Source: Anas platyrhynchos (lineage: Eukaryota > Chordata > Aves > Anseriformes > Anatidae). Taken from it: a stretch of 64,000 nucleotides of DNA. The stretch lies in assembly GCF_047663525.1 (NCBI RefSeq), contig NC_092606.1, positions 3,718,501 to 3,782,500 of the forward strand. The letters run 5' to 3'. Positions within the stretch are counted from its first letter, which is position 1; every line of letters begins with the position of its first letter. Positions 27,978 to 39,080 of this stretch are shown here, in pieces. The position numbers and the translations under genes were made by a program. The notes under the pieces were generated by a model. The model was not told where the DNA came from and ran no database searches. It saw only the letters and a list, made by a program, of their open reading frames with translations.

Positions 27978-27993
27978 CCGCCAGGGGGCGCTG
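27978..27993 (+). promoter_or_regulatory. CTCF-like motif beside the NXN promoter
   Basis: The sequence CCGCCAGGGGGCGCTG is a close match to the CTCF core motif (CCNCNAGGGGGCGC type). It lies about 100 bp upstream of the NXN start codon, inside the CpG island and between NXN and the SLC47A/ALDH3 cluster. The motif is seen directly; binding and an insulator role are inferred. Confidence 0.5.
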
Positions 27994-28679
27994 CCGGCAC
28001 AAGCGCGGCCTCCGCCCGCCCCCGCCCGGCCCGGCCTCCCCGGGGCTCCGTGAGGGGAAACCCGAAGTGAGGGGGGGGGGGGGGTTAATGGATGGGCGCT
28101 GGGTTCCCTCACGGGGTCTGGTGTCTTGAAAAGTGGTTTTGTTCCGGCCTCGTTAGGCTCTCGGCTGTCCCCCCTCGGGTCGCAGCCCGAGGTGGGAAGC
28201 GCTCTTTGTTCGCCAAACGGCGAACCCCAAAAGCCGAAGCGTCGAGGTGAGGAAATGTGGCTGCCTCGAAGCACGGCGGCTGGCTGCCTTGTGATGCGGG
28301 GAGGAAATAAAGTGTACACAGGGACATGCAAAGCAGCTTTGAAATGTATCCCCTCTCATAACCAGGGCCTGCAACCTGCGAGCACGCAGGGCAGCGAGGT
28401 CCCCAGCCACCCTACACCAATGTCACTGCCCCAAGCCCGAGCCACCCACTTTCCAGCGACCACCCCACAAGACCACAGCCAGCACTGGGTGCCTGAATCC
28501 AAGACTTCAGCTTCAGAACCCCCCCACACACACGTCTCTAAAGGCACAGAGCTCCTCTGGTGCCACACGAGCACACTTTGGTGAGGGAAGCGTGCCCGTG
28601 CTCCCTGCTCCCTGAGCGCCTTCCTAGGAGAGCCCCAAAGCAGCAGCCCCACATCTTGCTGGCTACTGTAAGAGACGCT

Positions 28680-29035
28680 TATCTTTACAACATTTCCTTA
28701 CTTGGCTTTTCACTTGGCTTCTTGTTATTGCTGCTTTCAATTGTATTTAAAATTGTTGTATAGCATCCAGAGCCATTAGGGGATGCTTTATAAATACAAT
28801 TAATTATCGTTATTATTATTAGAGCATTACAATCTCTCTTTTCCTTTGCCAAGACCTGCTCCCTAGAGGTGGTTCAAAGCAAGAGGAGTTTTGTCTTGTT
28901 TTTATTTGTCCTGCCTTATCTGCTTTAATTAAGCATTTGGGCTCGTTAGGGCAGGGAATCTGTTTTTTAAGTCGGTGGCCCTGAGCTCAACAAACCTATG
29001 TGCAATATAAATATTCTGCTGTAAAAAATGATATT
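28680..29035 (+). repeat. Ancient degraded retroposon tails
   Basis: Two segments resemble the 3' ends of old amniote SINE/LINE elements. One (about 28,735-28,822) reads TAGCATCCAGAGCCATTAGG, then GCTTTATAAATACAATTAAT, and ends in an ATT/TTA microsatellite. The other (about 28,935-29,020) contains GGGCTCGTTAGGGCAGGGAA and later TGCAATATAAATATTCTG. Such a 'gggcaggga...ctgt' word followed by '...ataaat' is typical of CR1/L3-like tails. Both are heavily mutated. The assignment is by eye and the family is uncertain. Confidence 0.35.
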
Positions 29036-29392
29036 TATAGCTGCAGTCAACTGAAAATGACCTCTTTTTTAATGAACCAAGCAGAAATAAGATGCCCTGA
29101 AACAGAGAACAAGTAAAAAGTGAGGACCAGCTGGACCTGTCCAAGCAGCATCCCCAAGGCGAGGCTGCCCAAAAGGGGGTGAACCCATACAAATTCTGGC
29201 AAGTCCCGCTGTGAGTGGCCATCAGCTCACGTGCAGACCCCGCAGCATCACCCTGAGGGGCCAGAATTAAAGAGGCACAAGGACAGCGAGGGGCTTTCAC
29301 CCAACAGTTTCTTGTCTACAAAAAGCTGTTGCCAATCTGCTTTTTTCTACTGCTTTTGAAACTGCACTGCCCGAGTATTGTATTTTTCTCTA

Positions 29393-29449
29393 AAGTATTT
29401 GGCAAATATTTTGCCAAAGTATCTGGCAAACAACATTTGGCAAATACTT
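29393..29449. repeat. Nested inverted/direct repeat of TTGGCAAA words
   Basis: The inner palindrome TTGGCAAATATTTTGCCAA (29,399-29,417) has 8-bp arms and a 3-bp loop. The outer arms AAGTATTTG (29,393-29,401) and CAAATACTT (29,441-29,449) are exact reverse complements. Two further GGCAAA words lie between. The arrangement could be a hairpin, a dimer-type factor site (half site TTGGC as in NFI, though the spacing is not canonical) or a transposon-end relic. Confidence 0.6.
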
Positions 29450-29675
29450 CCACTGGCCTTGCAGTTGGTTTCCCCACAATCGCTGTTTATCGGGGTCTTT
29501 TCCACAAGAAAGGAAACCCCGAACAATTGGTCTGAAGGAGGGCGAAACCGACGGGTCCCGCGGTGTCAAACAAACGAGAGAAACACTGAAAAAAAAGAGT
29601 TTCATCCCCGGCTCCCTCCTGCTCTGCGTGGAAGCGAGGAAAGCTCGGCGTGCTGGAGGTTCCCGAGCCTCAAGT

Positions 29676-29700
29676 GCCACCTACCGGCAGCGGGGCTCGG
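29676..29700 (-). promoter_or_regulatory. Weaker CTCF-like word
   Basis: On the minus strand the sequence reads CTGCCGGTAGGTGGCACTTG, which matches most positions of the CTCF core. It sits in a small GC-rich patch in the NXN-SLC47A1 intergenic region. The match is imperfect. Confidence 0.2.
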
Positions 29701-30824
29701 GCTCCTGCTGCCGGTGCCCGGTCCCCGGTGTCCCGGTGGGGCAGGAGGGATGCAGGGTGGGCTGCGGGAGCTGCAAACCGAGCTCAGCTCACGCTTCCTG
29801 TCTCAATCGGAGAAGCTCTTCACGCTTCGTGGCTTCTGCCCCAAGTCGGTGATGTGAGGGTGTGGTGGTAGGTGCTCATCAGCCCGAGAAAATTAAGCCC
29901 GTGGCATTAAAAAAAATAAAAAAAAAAAGGTAGGCTCAGGGTGGTTTCTTAAGCAGTAGAAGCCTGATTAACATAAAGCCATAGGTTAAAGAAGCCACCA
30001 AAGAAAACTGCTAGCCACCAGCAGCCTGGTTATCGTGGGAAGGGCTCCAGTAGGGTTCCCAGCACACGGGTGGCAGCAGCAGGCAGCGGTGCCAAGGCAG
30101 GAGGACTTGTGGGTGCCAGCGGGGCTCTGGATTTCTCATTGCTTTTGTGAAACTGGCAACTGCCTTTTGGAGACATTCCATCCATTGTGAACAGCAGCTT
30201 CCAGCCTCTCTGTAACCCTTCTTACAGAGGCGTGCCTGTGCTGGCCATATGGGACAACAGGGTGAGCAGTTCTTTTATGTGACCCCAGAAATACAACCTG
30301 CCCGATACCCTCTTGAACATGATGAGAAGGCTGACTGCAACAGGGATTGGGTGAGCATCCTGAGCTGCAACAGGCTGTTCCTGCCATCTCCCATCTCTTC
30401 TACTCCTTCAATCCTCTTTCTTACTACTATTTCTCCCCTCTGAGATCAGAGGACACAGCTCCAGGGCACAGCTCTGATCATGTGGTCGCAAGGTATGGCA
30501 CTTAAAAACTAAAGGCTCTTTAGTTTTTAATTTAGTTGTATTCTGAACTCCAAATGACACGGGGAGGAGTGGATTTTCCATGGTATCTGGACATTAGCCA
30601 GTAGCCAAGTCTCTTAAAAGAAAAGGGGCTCTTCAAACAGTTGAGCATTTGACACAAATCCATTGTGTTCTGACATTTTTCTTAGTTGGTAGCTCTTAAT
30701 CTTAATGGCTCCAGACACGGTACATTTGTGAGGTTTATTTTAGTAATGTGATGTTGGCTGTATTTCAAACTATGGACATATCCATCTAGAGAAACCCCTG
30801 GGTAGCCATCCTGCTGGAAATCTG

Positions 30825-30935
30825 CAGAGAAAGGGCCTGATTCTGCCCTCCTGATGCTGCGTGCAATTGCAAACCTTCTCCCTTCAGCTGCTTTCTTCTG
30901 GATTTACACCAGCATTGCTGGGAACGGCATGGGGG
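30825..30935. repeat. Possible ancient repeat fragment
   Basis: The words GGGCCTGATTCTGCCCTCCT and later GGATTTACACCAGCATTGCT resemble a widespread old amniote repeat with 'cctgattct ... ttacaccag' in its ends. The similarity is limited to these words and is by eye only. Confidence 0.2.
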
Positions 30936-32879
30936 CCCAGCTGTTGAAACCAGCTCCAACAGGGCAGGCCATCTGTGTGCTCCAGATGGTTCGTAGCCAG
31001 TCACACATTAACTCCTTTAAACAGGTCTGTGCTGAGGTACTGGGCTTCCTCAGCACGGCTTCACGTTGACTGGAGGTCTACACTGGCCGAGTTCAATGAT
31101 GTTACGCTCGAAGGAATTTGACCCTTCAAATTCTTCCAGCCGATGTTGCAACAGCGTTAACATCCGGATTGCTGGGGGTGGCTGGGTTCAAGGCCAGCCC
31201 TACCTTTGACCCTCCCCATCCCTGGGGCTCTGGCAGAAGAGCCCTGCTGAACCTTGTGGGGCAGCTGGCAATGTCCTTGTGCCCACGATGGAAAGGGAAG
31301 GAGCAAATGTGGCAGCACGAGGTTGAGCTTGCACAGCACCTCGTCCCCTCCCAGGCAGTGTGCTGCCTGTCCTGCCGGCAGCGGGACAGTGTGGTCCCAG
31401 CCTGGAGATGTCCCAGACTCTGCTCGTCACACCCAGTCTGCTTCCGAGCAAGATCAGGGTCCACGTGTGACCATGAAAAAAGAACAACTCTTCTGAAAAT
31501 AAATATTTTATTTCAAACAGCAGCAGCAAAACAAAAGAAGAGTGCGTGTGTGTGTATGTCTGCCTGTCCGTCCATCACAGCCCTTCCATGTGTGTTTGGC
31601 TCTTTAGGGACTAGCCCAGGACCTGGCTCCTGGGGCTGGAAGGTATTGTTTCCCCCCTAATCCTGAAGAGAAAGAGTTTTATTCCTTTCATAGTCCTTTT
31701 CCCCAGGTTTCTGCCTGGTTCTCTCCCTCCTCCTTGCCAGCCCTGGGTCTTGATCTCAGCAGGGTCACCAGCAAACTTCAAAGCGACTCACACTTGCGCT
31801 GTTTGTTGAGGACTGAATGGCACCATCTGAGCCTTATCTGTCCCCTCCTGCCTACCGGCACCGCAGGAACCCTCTAGCCATCAGGCAGCTGACTTACAAC
31901 TGCCAGGCAGGATGCACCTCGTTCACTGCCAACAAATTCTGTTTCTTCATAGCTGCCAAAAAAAAAAGTGCTGCCTCGCAGGCAGCACAGACTCCCGCAC
32001 GAGCACCGAGTGATGTGAACACTGCCTAAGGAAGAGGAAACTGTCCCAGAGTTAAAATAAACTCGGGAACTTCACACTGAGCTTTACATTGTTCTCTCCT
32101 CATTTGTGAAAAGGTTTTGTTGATCGGTGAATGAAAACCTCTGCACTGAAACATGCGTTTCTTAAAGAAATGAATTCAGGTGAGTTTTGCAAGGTGATGT
32201 TTCCCCAAAAGTCAGGAGGAGCAGGAGGACCAGACCACAACACCCTGTTGTCCTGCAGTGCCTGGATCTCAACATGGCACATCAAATCCCTGAGGCTGTG
32301 ACTCACCACCGCTACTGCCCAGCTTTCCATGATGTCACGTTACAGCCGAAGCAGCAAGGGGGGTAAGTGACACATTAACGAGGTTTTACATTTCTGCTTG
32401 GTGGCATCACACCTGTAGGGCACTGAGAAAGTGTTTAAGCAGCCCTAAAAGCAAGCCTCACTTTCCACTGTAAAATTCCACACATCGGAAACAGATTTTG
32501 TTACAGCTCCTTGGTTATGGGCACCTGCCTGGAGGTAAAATCTCACCTAACAGCCCCGATCCCACCCAGAGCAGGGCCCCTTTTCTCACCAGGTGCCGGG
32601 CAAACACAGCCACGATCCCAAAGGCCCCACCTTTGAACATTTCCACCCCTGCAGCACTGCTGAGGTGTTTCAGCCTGTCTGGCGGACGGGGAATCCCTTT
32701 TTGGGGGGCGATTCCCCAGGTGCCCAGGCTGGCTGGTGAGGTGTCCCTGGGATGGGACAGAGGCAGAGGGGCCATCCCTGGAGGACGCGCTGAGCAATCC
32801 CTGCCTTGGCTGAGCAAACCTTGTTGGGGGGCTCTCTGCAGACCCACATCCCTCACAGTGTGTGTGACCTCGGGACATT

Positions 32880-33430
32880 TTTATAAGGCTCCAGCCCTAC
32901 CCCTGAGCAGGGGGGGCGCAGCCCATGCGTGTCCCCACCCCACAGACGCTGCCTCACAAACCCTCAGCCCCCAACCTGAGGGGGGCTCCTCAGCCTCCCC
33001 CAAACCCCGTTGCCGGGCTGCGCCCAACGGCCTCCGCCTGTGGAATCCCCTCAGGGCCCCAGCCCCAGCCTCAGCCCCGGCCCCTTCCAGGCCGAGCCGA
33101 GCCGGCCCGCACCGCCCCCAGCCGGCACCCCAGGGCCCCGGGGGCGGGGAGGCGGCCCGGGCCGTGCCCATAAGGCGGCACCGGAGGCTGGAGGGGGGGC
33201 TGGAGCTCGGCGGCTGGGCCCATGGCGACGGCAGCGGGGTGGCTGCGGGGAGCCAGGCGCCTCCTCCCCGTGGGTGTCCGGCGGGAGAGCCGGGAGCTGG
33301 CCCGGCTGGCGGGGCCGGTGGTGAGAGACGGGGCCTGAGGGGACCGGGGAGGAGGGGGGGGGAGATGGAGAGGAACCGGGCGGGTAACGGCGGCGCTGAG
33401 GGGAGCGGAGCGAGGCAGGCTCCGGAGGCG
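32880..33430 (+). promoter_or_regulatory. SLC47A1: CpG-island promoter of SLC47A1
   Basis: This GC- and CpG-rich block surrounds the first coding exon of SLC47A1 and includes GGGGGCGGGG-type GC boxes at about 33,138-33,150. A TTTTATAAGG word at 32,880-32,889 marks its left edge but is probably too far from the ATG to be the main TATA box. The start codon context (GGGCCCATGG) is a strong Kozak match. The exact start of transcription cannot be read. Confidence 0.55.
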
Positions 33431-36400
33431 GCGTTTTCACCTCGCCTCCCTCATCCTGGCTCAGCTCCGAGCTCTGCAGAAGCGGCTGTGTGCTGCTCTG
33501 CACCCGGCAGGCTGGGATTAAAGCGTTAAATCGCCACTGTTTAGCCCTTCGCTGGCACCCGGCTGCTTGCTCGTCCCACAGAGCCAGCGCTGGTTCTGGC
33601 AGCCCCTTCCCAGCATCTCCCTGCCGGGTGCTGGTGGCTCAGCCCTCACTCAGCAGGGTCCTCATCCGAGGGCAGGAGCAGCCCCCGGCCTGAAGCCCTG
33701 GGACACAAAGCCTTGAGGCTCAAATCTTCTGCTCCGCGTGGTGGTTAAGGACCAGCTGCAGGACAGCGCTGAGATGCCCTCGGTGACATCTCCCAGGGAC
33801 CTGGTGTGACGGGGCCGCAGAGGAAGTAACGACTGGTTTCTGTTCCTGGAGCAGAACGCGTCAGCCCCAAGTCCCGTGCCCCCAAGTGCTTCTACCTTTG
33901 GCACAGTGCTGCTCTGTGGGTGTCGGTAACCTCAAAACCAAACCTACAGCTGCCTTCCAGGTGTAGGACGTGGTAGTTCACGCTCGTTTCGTGTCAAACC
34001 CCGTGCTGGAGCAATCGTGGTTGTGCAGACCTCTCCTGTGGGGATTACTCACTGCTGAGACGTGTCGGGGCCTGAGAGCATCCGTAGGCAGCAGCGGGAG
34101 GTCGGGGCGGGAGAAGGTTTTGTTGGGTTCTTCCTCAGACCCTGCAGGAGCTGATTCTCCAGCGGCCTGGGCTTGGGAAAGAAGCGAGAGCAGCCCCATG
34201 GTCCCCAGCCATGTCCACATGTCAGTGGGGCTCTAGCTCTTCACATCCAGTCCAGGCTGTGCTGCAGCTCTGTGCCTCACACGCTGGAGCGGGGCTGTCC
34301 TCATGCCAAGGGAAAATGAGGTGGTGAGCACAGTCTCTGTGACAGCATCGCCAAGCCTTGCTGTAGCCCCTGGCAAGGAATGAGCAGGCTGGACTTAGCA
34401 TCTCTGCAGGAGGAGAGGACGGTGTGGTTTGGTGTGGTTTGTGGAGCTGAGCTTTACCCAGATGCATAGAAGCATTGGGATTTTTTATTTTCTCTCTCTA
34501 CTCGGTTTTCATGATGGAAAAGAGGCTTTCTAGGGGAGCCATTAAGCCCCAGCTAAACAAAGACATCTGGCAGATTGACTCTGCAACACCAAAATACCAT
34601 CAGAGGCAGCAGCCGGTGTTGAAAGACAAAGCCACTGAGAGCCTGTGGGAGGCTTACAGCTGCTGGTCCAAACCTGACCAGTCATGGTCCAAACCTGACC
34701 AGTCATGGTCCAAACCTGACCAGTCATGGTCCAGCTGCAGGGGAGGGATGGTGCTCATCAGGTCTGGTTGGGTGCTCCCCTCACCATTCCTCTTCCCCCC
34801 CTAGTTTGTAGCCCAGCTGCTGGGGTTCCTGATCAACGTGGTCAGCTCCATATTCTGTGGCCATCTGGGAAAAGCCAAGCTGGACGCCGTGACACTGGCT
34901 GTATCTGTATGTATTACTCTGCTTCTCCTCTGATTTAAAGCATGTAAATAGAGACATCAAAAAAGAAGCCTTGTAGGAATGTTTATCTGATGACCCTGTG
35001 TATCAGCACAGCCTGATGCAATGCAAATATTGCATCCACCAAATTGTTCCTTCCTTTGCCCTGAACAGAGGCAGGGGATGAGAGCTGAGCAGTAATGACT
35101 GTGCTGGTGCAAGGCCAGCAGCTGGTCAGGGAGCTGGAGCTGCCAGACCTAGGCGTGTGTGTGCTGAGGAGCAGCACTGTTTGTAGTCCTTTAGATACTC
35201 ATCCCTCGGTAGAGATTCCTTTTCACATCAGAACAGGGAAGAGACTATTTAGGTAACATGAATGAGTTATTTTGAGAAACAGAGAAAGACTGGAAACTTC
35301 CCAAAAACCCATAGCTGAACTGTCTCTCCACCCAGCTGGGAGGGACACAGTGCTTAGGGCCAGGTCTTCCCTTGCAACCCAAGTCACTTGTGTCTGCTCT
35401 AGGTCATCAATGTGACAGGCATCTCCATTGGCTCTGGTTTGGCCTCAGCATGTGACACACTGATGTCCCAGGTAAGGTGCAGCTCCCCCCCTTTGTACCT
35501 GGTGGGGTTGGGTTGGCAATGTCTCACCTCCTACACAGCGTGGTCTGGGCACAAAGGGTGGGAGGGTGGCAGCTTCCAGCCAGCCAGGGGCTATGTGCAG
35601 TGTCTGGAGCCTGCTCCTTCTGCATGGGGCAGGAGACGGGTACAGGCAAGGGATGGAGCTGAGACAGGCTCCCTGAGGAGCACTGGGTCATGCTTGGGTA
35701 GCAAAGGGGGGTGCAATCCATCTGAGAAACAGCTAAACCCAACCAGCTTGGTGCTAACCACTCCTGAGAGCAGGGGGGAAAGGTATTTAATCAGTCCATT
35801 GTTGTTGCAGTCTTGAGCACTTGCCCAGATCCTTTGGTTCCCCATATCTCTCACCTTGCTGCTTTGTCCTCATGCAGACATATGGTGGCAAGAACCTGAA
35901 GCAGGTGGGCACCATCCTGCAGCGAGGGATCCTCATCCTGCTGCTGTTCTGCTTCCCTTGCTGGGCACTCTTCATCAACACCGAGCGGCTCCTCCTGCTC
36001 ATCCAGCAGGACCCCGAGGTCTCCAGGTCAGGGGTGAGATTGAATCTGATCCCCCTCTGGTCAGCAGCGTGACAGGTCTCAGCCCTCCAAGCCCTGAAGC
36101 CCCTGGGTCAGAACAGGGTGTCATCTGGGACCTTGCTTGCTAGCAGAGCCAACAGAAACCCCCATTAACAGGTTAAAGAGTCCCTGAAGCTTCCCTGGGA
36201 TTTGAGGCCTCTGTGTCCTCTGCATCTGGAGGACTGCAGGGAGTGCCCATCACCTCTCAGCTTGCTACCAGTGGCAGTGGCTGGTGTATCTCCTCTCCTC
36301 CAGACCTCCTGGGCTGGGTATTTGGCTGTGGCAGGGTAGTCTTGAAGTCAAGAATCCATGGAGCTCAAATGCAATGCTGCTTAGTTTGGCTCTTGCTTTC

Positions 36401-39049
36401 CTGTATCCTTAACTGAGTAAACATCTCTCTTTCCAGGTTAACTCAGGTCTACGTGATGATCTTTATTCCAGCTCTTCCTGTAAGTTGCTGCTAAAGCTGT
36501 TAGAAGCTCTGTCTCCCTTGGTAACATGGGGAAAGGAGGAAGGGTCCTTGCACTGTGGGTCACAGGGCAGCACGATTTCAGGTTTTACAATGTGCACCTT
36601 GATCTTAGGCATTAATGGACGTGCACTGACCAGTGGCTGCTGGACCAACAAACATGCAGCCGTTCATCTTAGTGTGCAGAGGCTTTTACTACAGGCCACG
36701 TCTCTGCCCAACAAGTAACAAGCTCTGGACATTGGAACCAGGGGCTGCAGGGCTCACTCAGCTCTGTGATAAAGGCTGCAGCTCGCTGTTAGCACATGCA
36801 GCCACTGGGCTCTTTGCTGCTTACTCCCTCTAGAGAGGCTCCTCTAAGTTGGAGCAGTACTCCTGGAGAATAAGTGCCTGTAGGTTAATGCTTTCTGCCA
36901 AGGTTTCCAGGTTCTGCTGTCCCATGCTGATAAGGAAGCAAGGGAGATCTCCCACTGGGAGACTGATCTCTGCCTAGCAGGAACGGGAGGTGCCTGTTGT
37001 TACTTTTGGCTTGGGCTGAATCCAGTCCCAACAGACACCAAACGTAACACAGAGCAGAGGCGCAGGGTGTCAGGCATCGTGCTGGGCTGTGGCACCCTGC
37101 CAGGGCTGTGCAAGAGTCCTGGGAAGGACCTAGCTGCAGGTGTTAAACTGTAGCTGGCTACTGAACCATGGTACTGCACTGCTGATGAAATGAATCCTGA
37201 CTTTTACAGGCGGCGTTTCTGTACCAGCTGCAGACAAGATATTTACTAAGTCAGGTATTGTGTAACTAACTGGGCTCTGGGCCACGGGTTAAAGGTATTC
37301 CTAGCAATATGGATAAGATTAGGGATCTAAATTCTTCCCATCGTGGTGAGAGCTGGGCTGAGGAATGTGTGATCCACAGCCTCCAGCTGGCCCTGCAGGA
37401 CAGGGAGAGCTCATGGGGAACCACCCTTGGGTTGCTCCATTCCCCCACTGCTAACTCCCAGCTCTGCTCCAGCTCTTGAGCTGCCTTCTGTGTGTCTGAC
37501 ACAGTCCAGCCTTACCTGAAATGAAAGCTACCTTCTTGGCTTTCTCCTTGGGCCCTGCTGAAGGTCTCCCTAGCGTTCACTGGGTGGTGGCTGCAGGTTT
37601 GGGGGCTTGGACTGTGCTGGGGAAGCAAACTCCAAAATCTCTCCTTGGCTTCCAGGCGATCATTTTACCTCAGGTGGTGACAGGAATTGCAGCCAACATC
37701 CTCAATGTGGCCATGAACGCCTTCTTCCTGTATGCACTGAAGCTGGGCATAGTGTAAGTGTGAGCAGAGGTGGTGACAGCCCCTCCCGGGGTGCAGGGGT
37801 GTGCTCAGGGCTGTAGGGGTTTGTTTTGAGTGCCCAGTTCTGTAGCACTCTGCCCCCAGCTAACCAGCTTGGAAAGATAAGGCTGGGGGTGATTTGCTTG
37901 AGACTTACGTGGGTGGCACCAGGTCCCCTGCTGGAGCTGAGGAGTGGGTGAGGGTGGTGTTTGTAATCTGCCTGTTTCTCTCCTCAGGGGCTCGGCCTGG
38001 GCCAACACTGTTTCTCAGTACACCCAGGCCATTCTCCTCTTCCTTTATGTGCGGTGGAAGAAGATCCATGTGGAGACCTGGGGAGGTACTGTTTGTGGGT
38101 TGGCCCTTCAAAATACCAGTGTCTGGCCCTGGGGATTTGGCACAGTCACCAGCACCTGAGGTGTAGGTCCAACAAAGGAATTACCATCCCCTCACCGTGA
38201 GGCGAGGCTGTAGACATGATCCCACGGCCTTTCTGGGGACCCGGGTTAATTCTTGATCACCCTACCTCAGGGATGCACGGCAGTACAGCAAGACTGAGCT
38301 GATGTGCTGGGAGCCATGGCTGGGATGCTGTCCTGCAGCGTCCAGAAAAGTGTGTGGCTCCCTTTGGGGAATGCACTCATGCTGCTTCACTCCTACCTTG
38401 CAGGTTGGACCAGGGACTGCCTCCTGGACTGGGGCTCCTTCATCCAGCTGGCGGTGCCCAGCATGCTCATGATGTGCATTGAGTGGTGGACCTTTGAGAT
38501 CGGGAGCTTCTTGGCAGGTGAGTCCCAATCCTTGTCGTTTGGTGCAGCCATGCCTGCTCTGGTGGCCACCTCTTGAGTGTGTCCCTCAGCATCTCCTGCC
38601 AGCAGCGTCCTTGTCTCCAGGGCTGATTCTGTAGGATGCTGCATCTGTGAGATGGGAACCATGTAGTCACTGCCTCCTTGTCAGTTAAGGAGGAGTTGTA
38701 ACTCTGACCTAATGAAGGACGTGCTGAATCTTTTCCAGGACTGCTCAGTGTGGTGGAGCTGGGCGCGCAGTCGGTTATCTATGAGCTCTCCTCTGCAGCT
38801 TACATGGTAAGGGCTGGGTGCGTTAAACTGGGATCAGCCTGGGAGGATCCCCCAGACAATGGTGCTGCAGACCAAGGCTGGGGAGGGAAGCATGGCAGGA
38901 AGCAGGAGTCAGTACCAGGCAGGTGATAACTCTCAAGCCTACCGTGTAGCTGCCAACCAGGGCTGTGCTGGAGATGAAAAATCCCTTTACTGCATTTGCC
39001 AGTCTCTGCTCAGAGAATATCCAAAGTCTGCTCATATTGGCATCACTGT

Positions 39050-39080
<31 letters not shown>

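Larger units (their letters stand above)
27400..28085 (-). promoter_or_regulatory. NXN: CpG-island promoter and 5' UTR of NXN
   Basis: This very GC- and CpG-rich block covers coding exon 1 and the sequence before it. It holds no TATA box in the first 150 bp upstream of the ATG, as expected for a broad CpG-island promoter. A G-tract of 12 or more lies at its outer edge near 28,070-28,084 and could form a quadruplex. Transcription of NXN would start somewhere in about 27,890-28,060 on the minus strand; the exact site cannot be read. Long open frames on the plus strand here (26,915-28,129) are a by-product of low stop-codon frequency in GC-rich DNA. Confidence 0.7.
28100..33200. other. Intergenic region between NXN and SLC47A1
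   Basis: NXN and SLC47A1 are transcribed away from each other from the two ends of this 5-kb stretch. Inside I see the ancient repeat tails (28.7-29.0 kb), a nested inverted repeat (29,393-29,449), a GC-rich patch with a second CTCF-like word (29,640-29,760), an A-rich patch (29,907-29,929), a possible old repeat (30,830-30,930) and the SLC47A1 promoter island at the right end. Open frames here (for example 31,118-31,660, 180 codons) have no recognisable homology. No RNA gene was found by eye. Confidence 0.6.

Noticed and set aside
26915-28129. 404-codon open frame on the plus strand across the NXN promoter
   Set aside because: It is antisense to NXN exon 1 inside a CpG island where stop codons are rare. 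The Pro/Ala/Arg-rich translation has no domain.
32498-33529. 343-codon open frame across the SLC47A1 promoter
   Set aside because: It is low-complexity Pro/Ala/Gly/Arg sequence in a CpG island and in a different frame from the real SLC47A1 exon 1.
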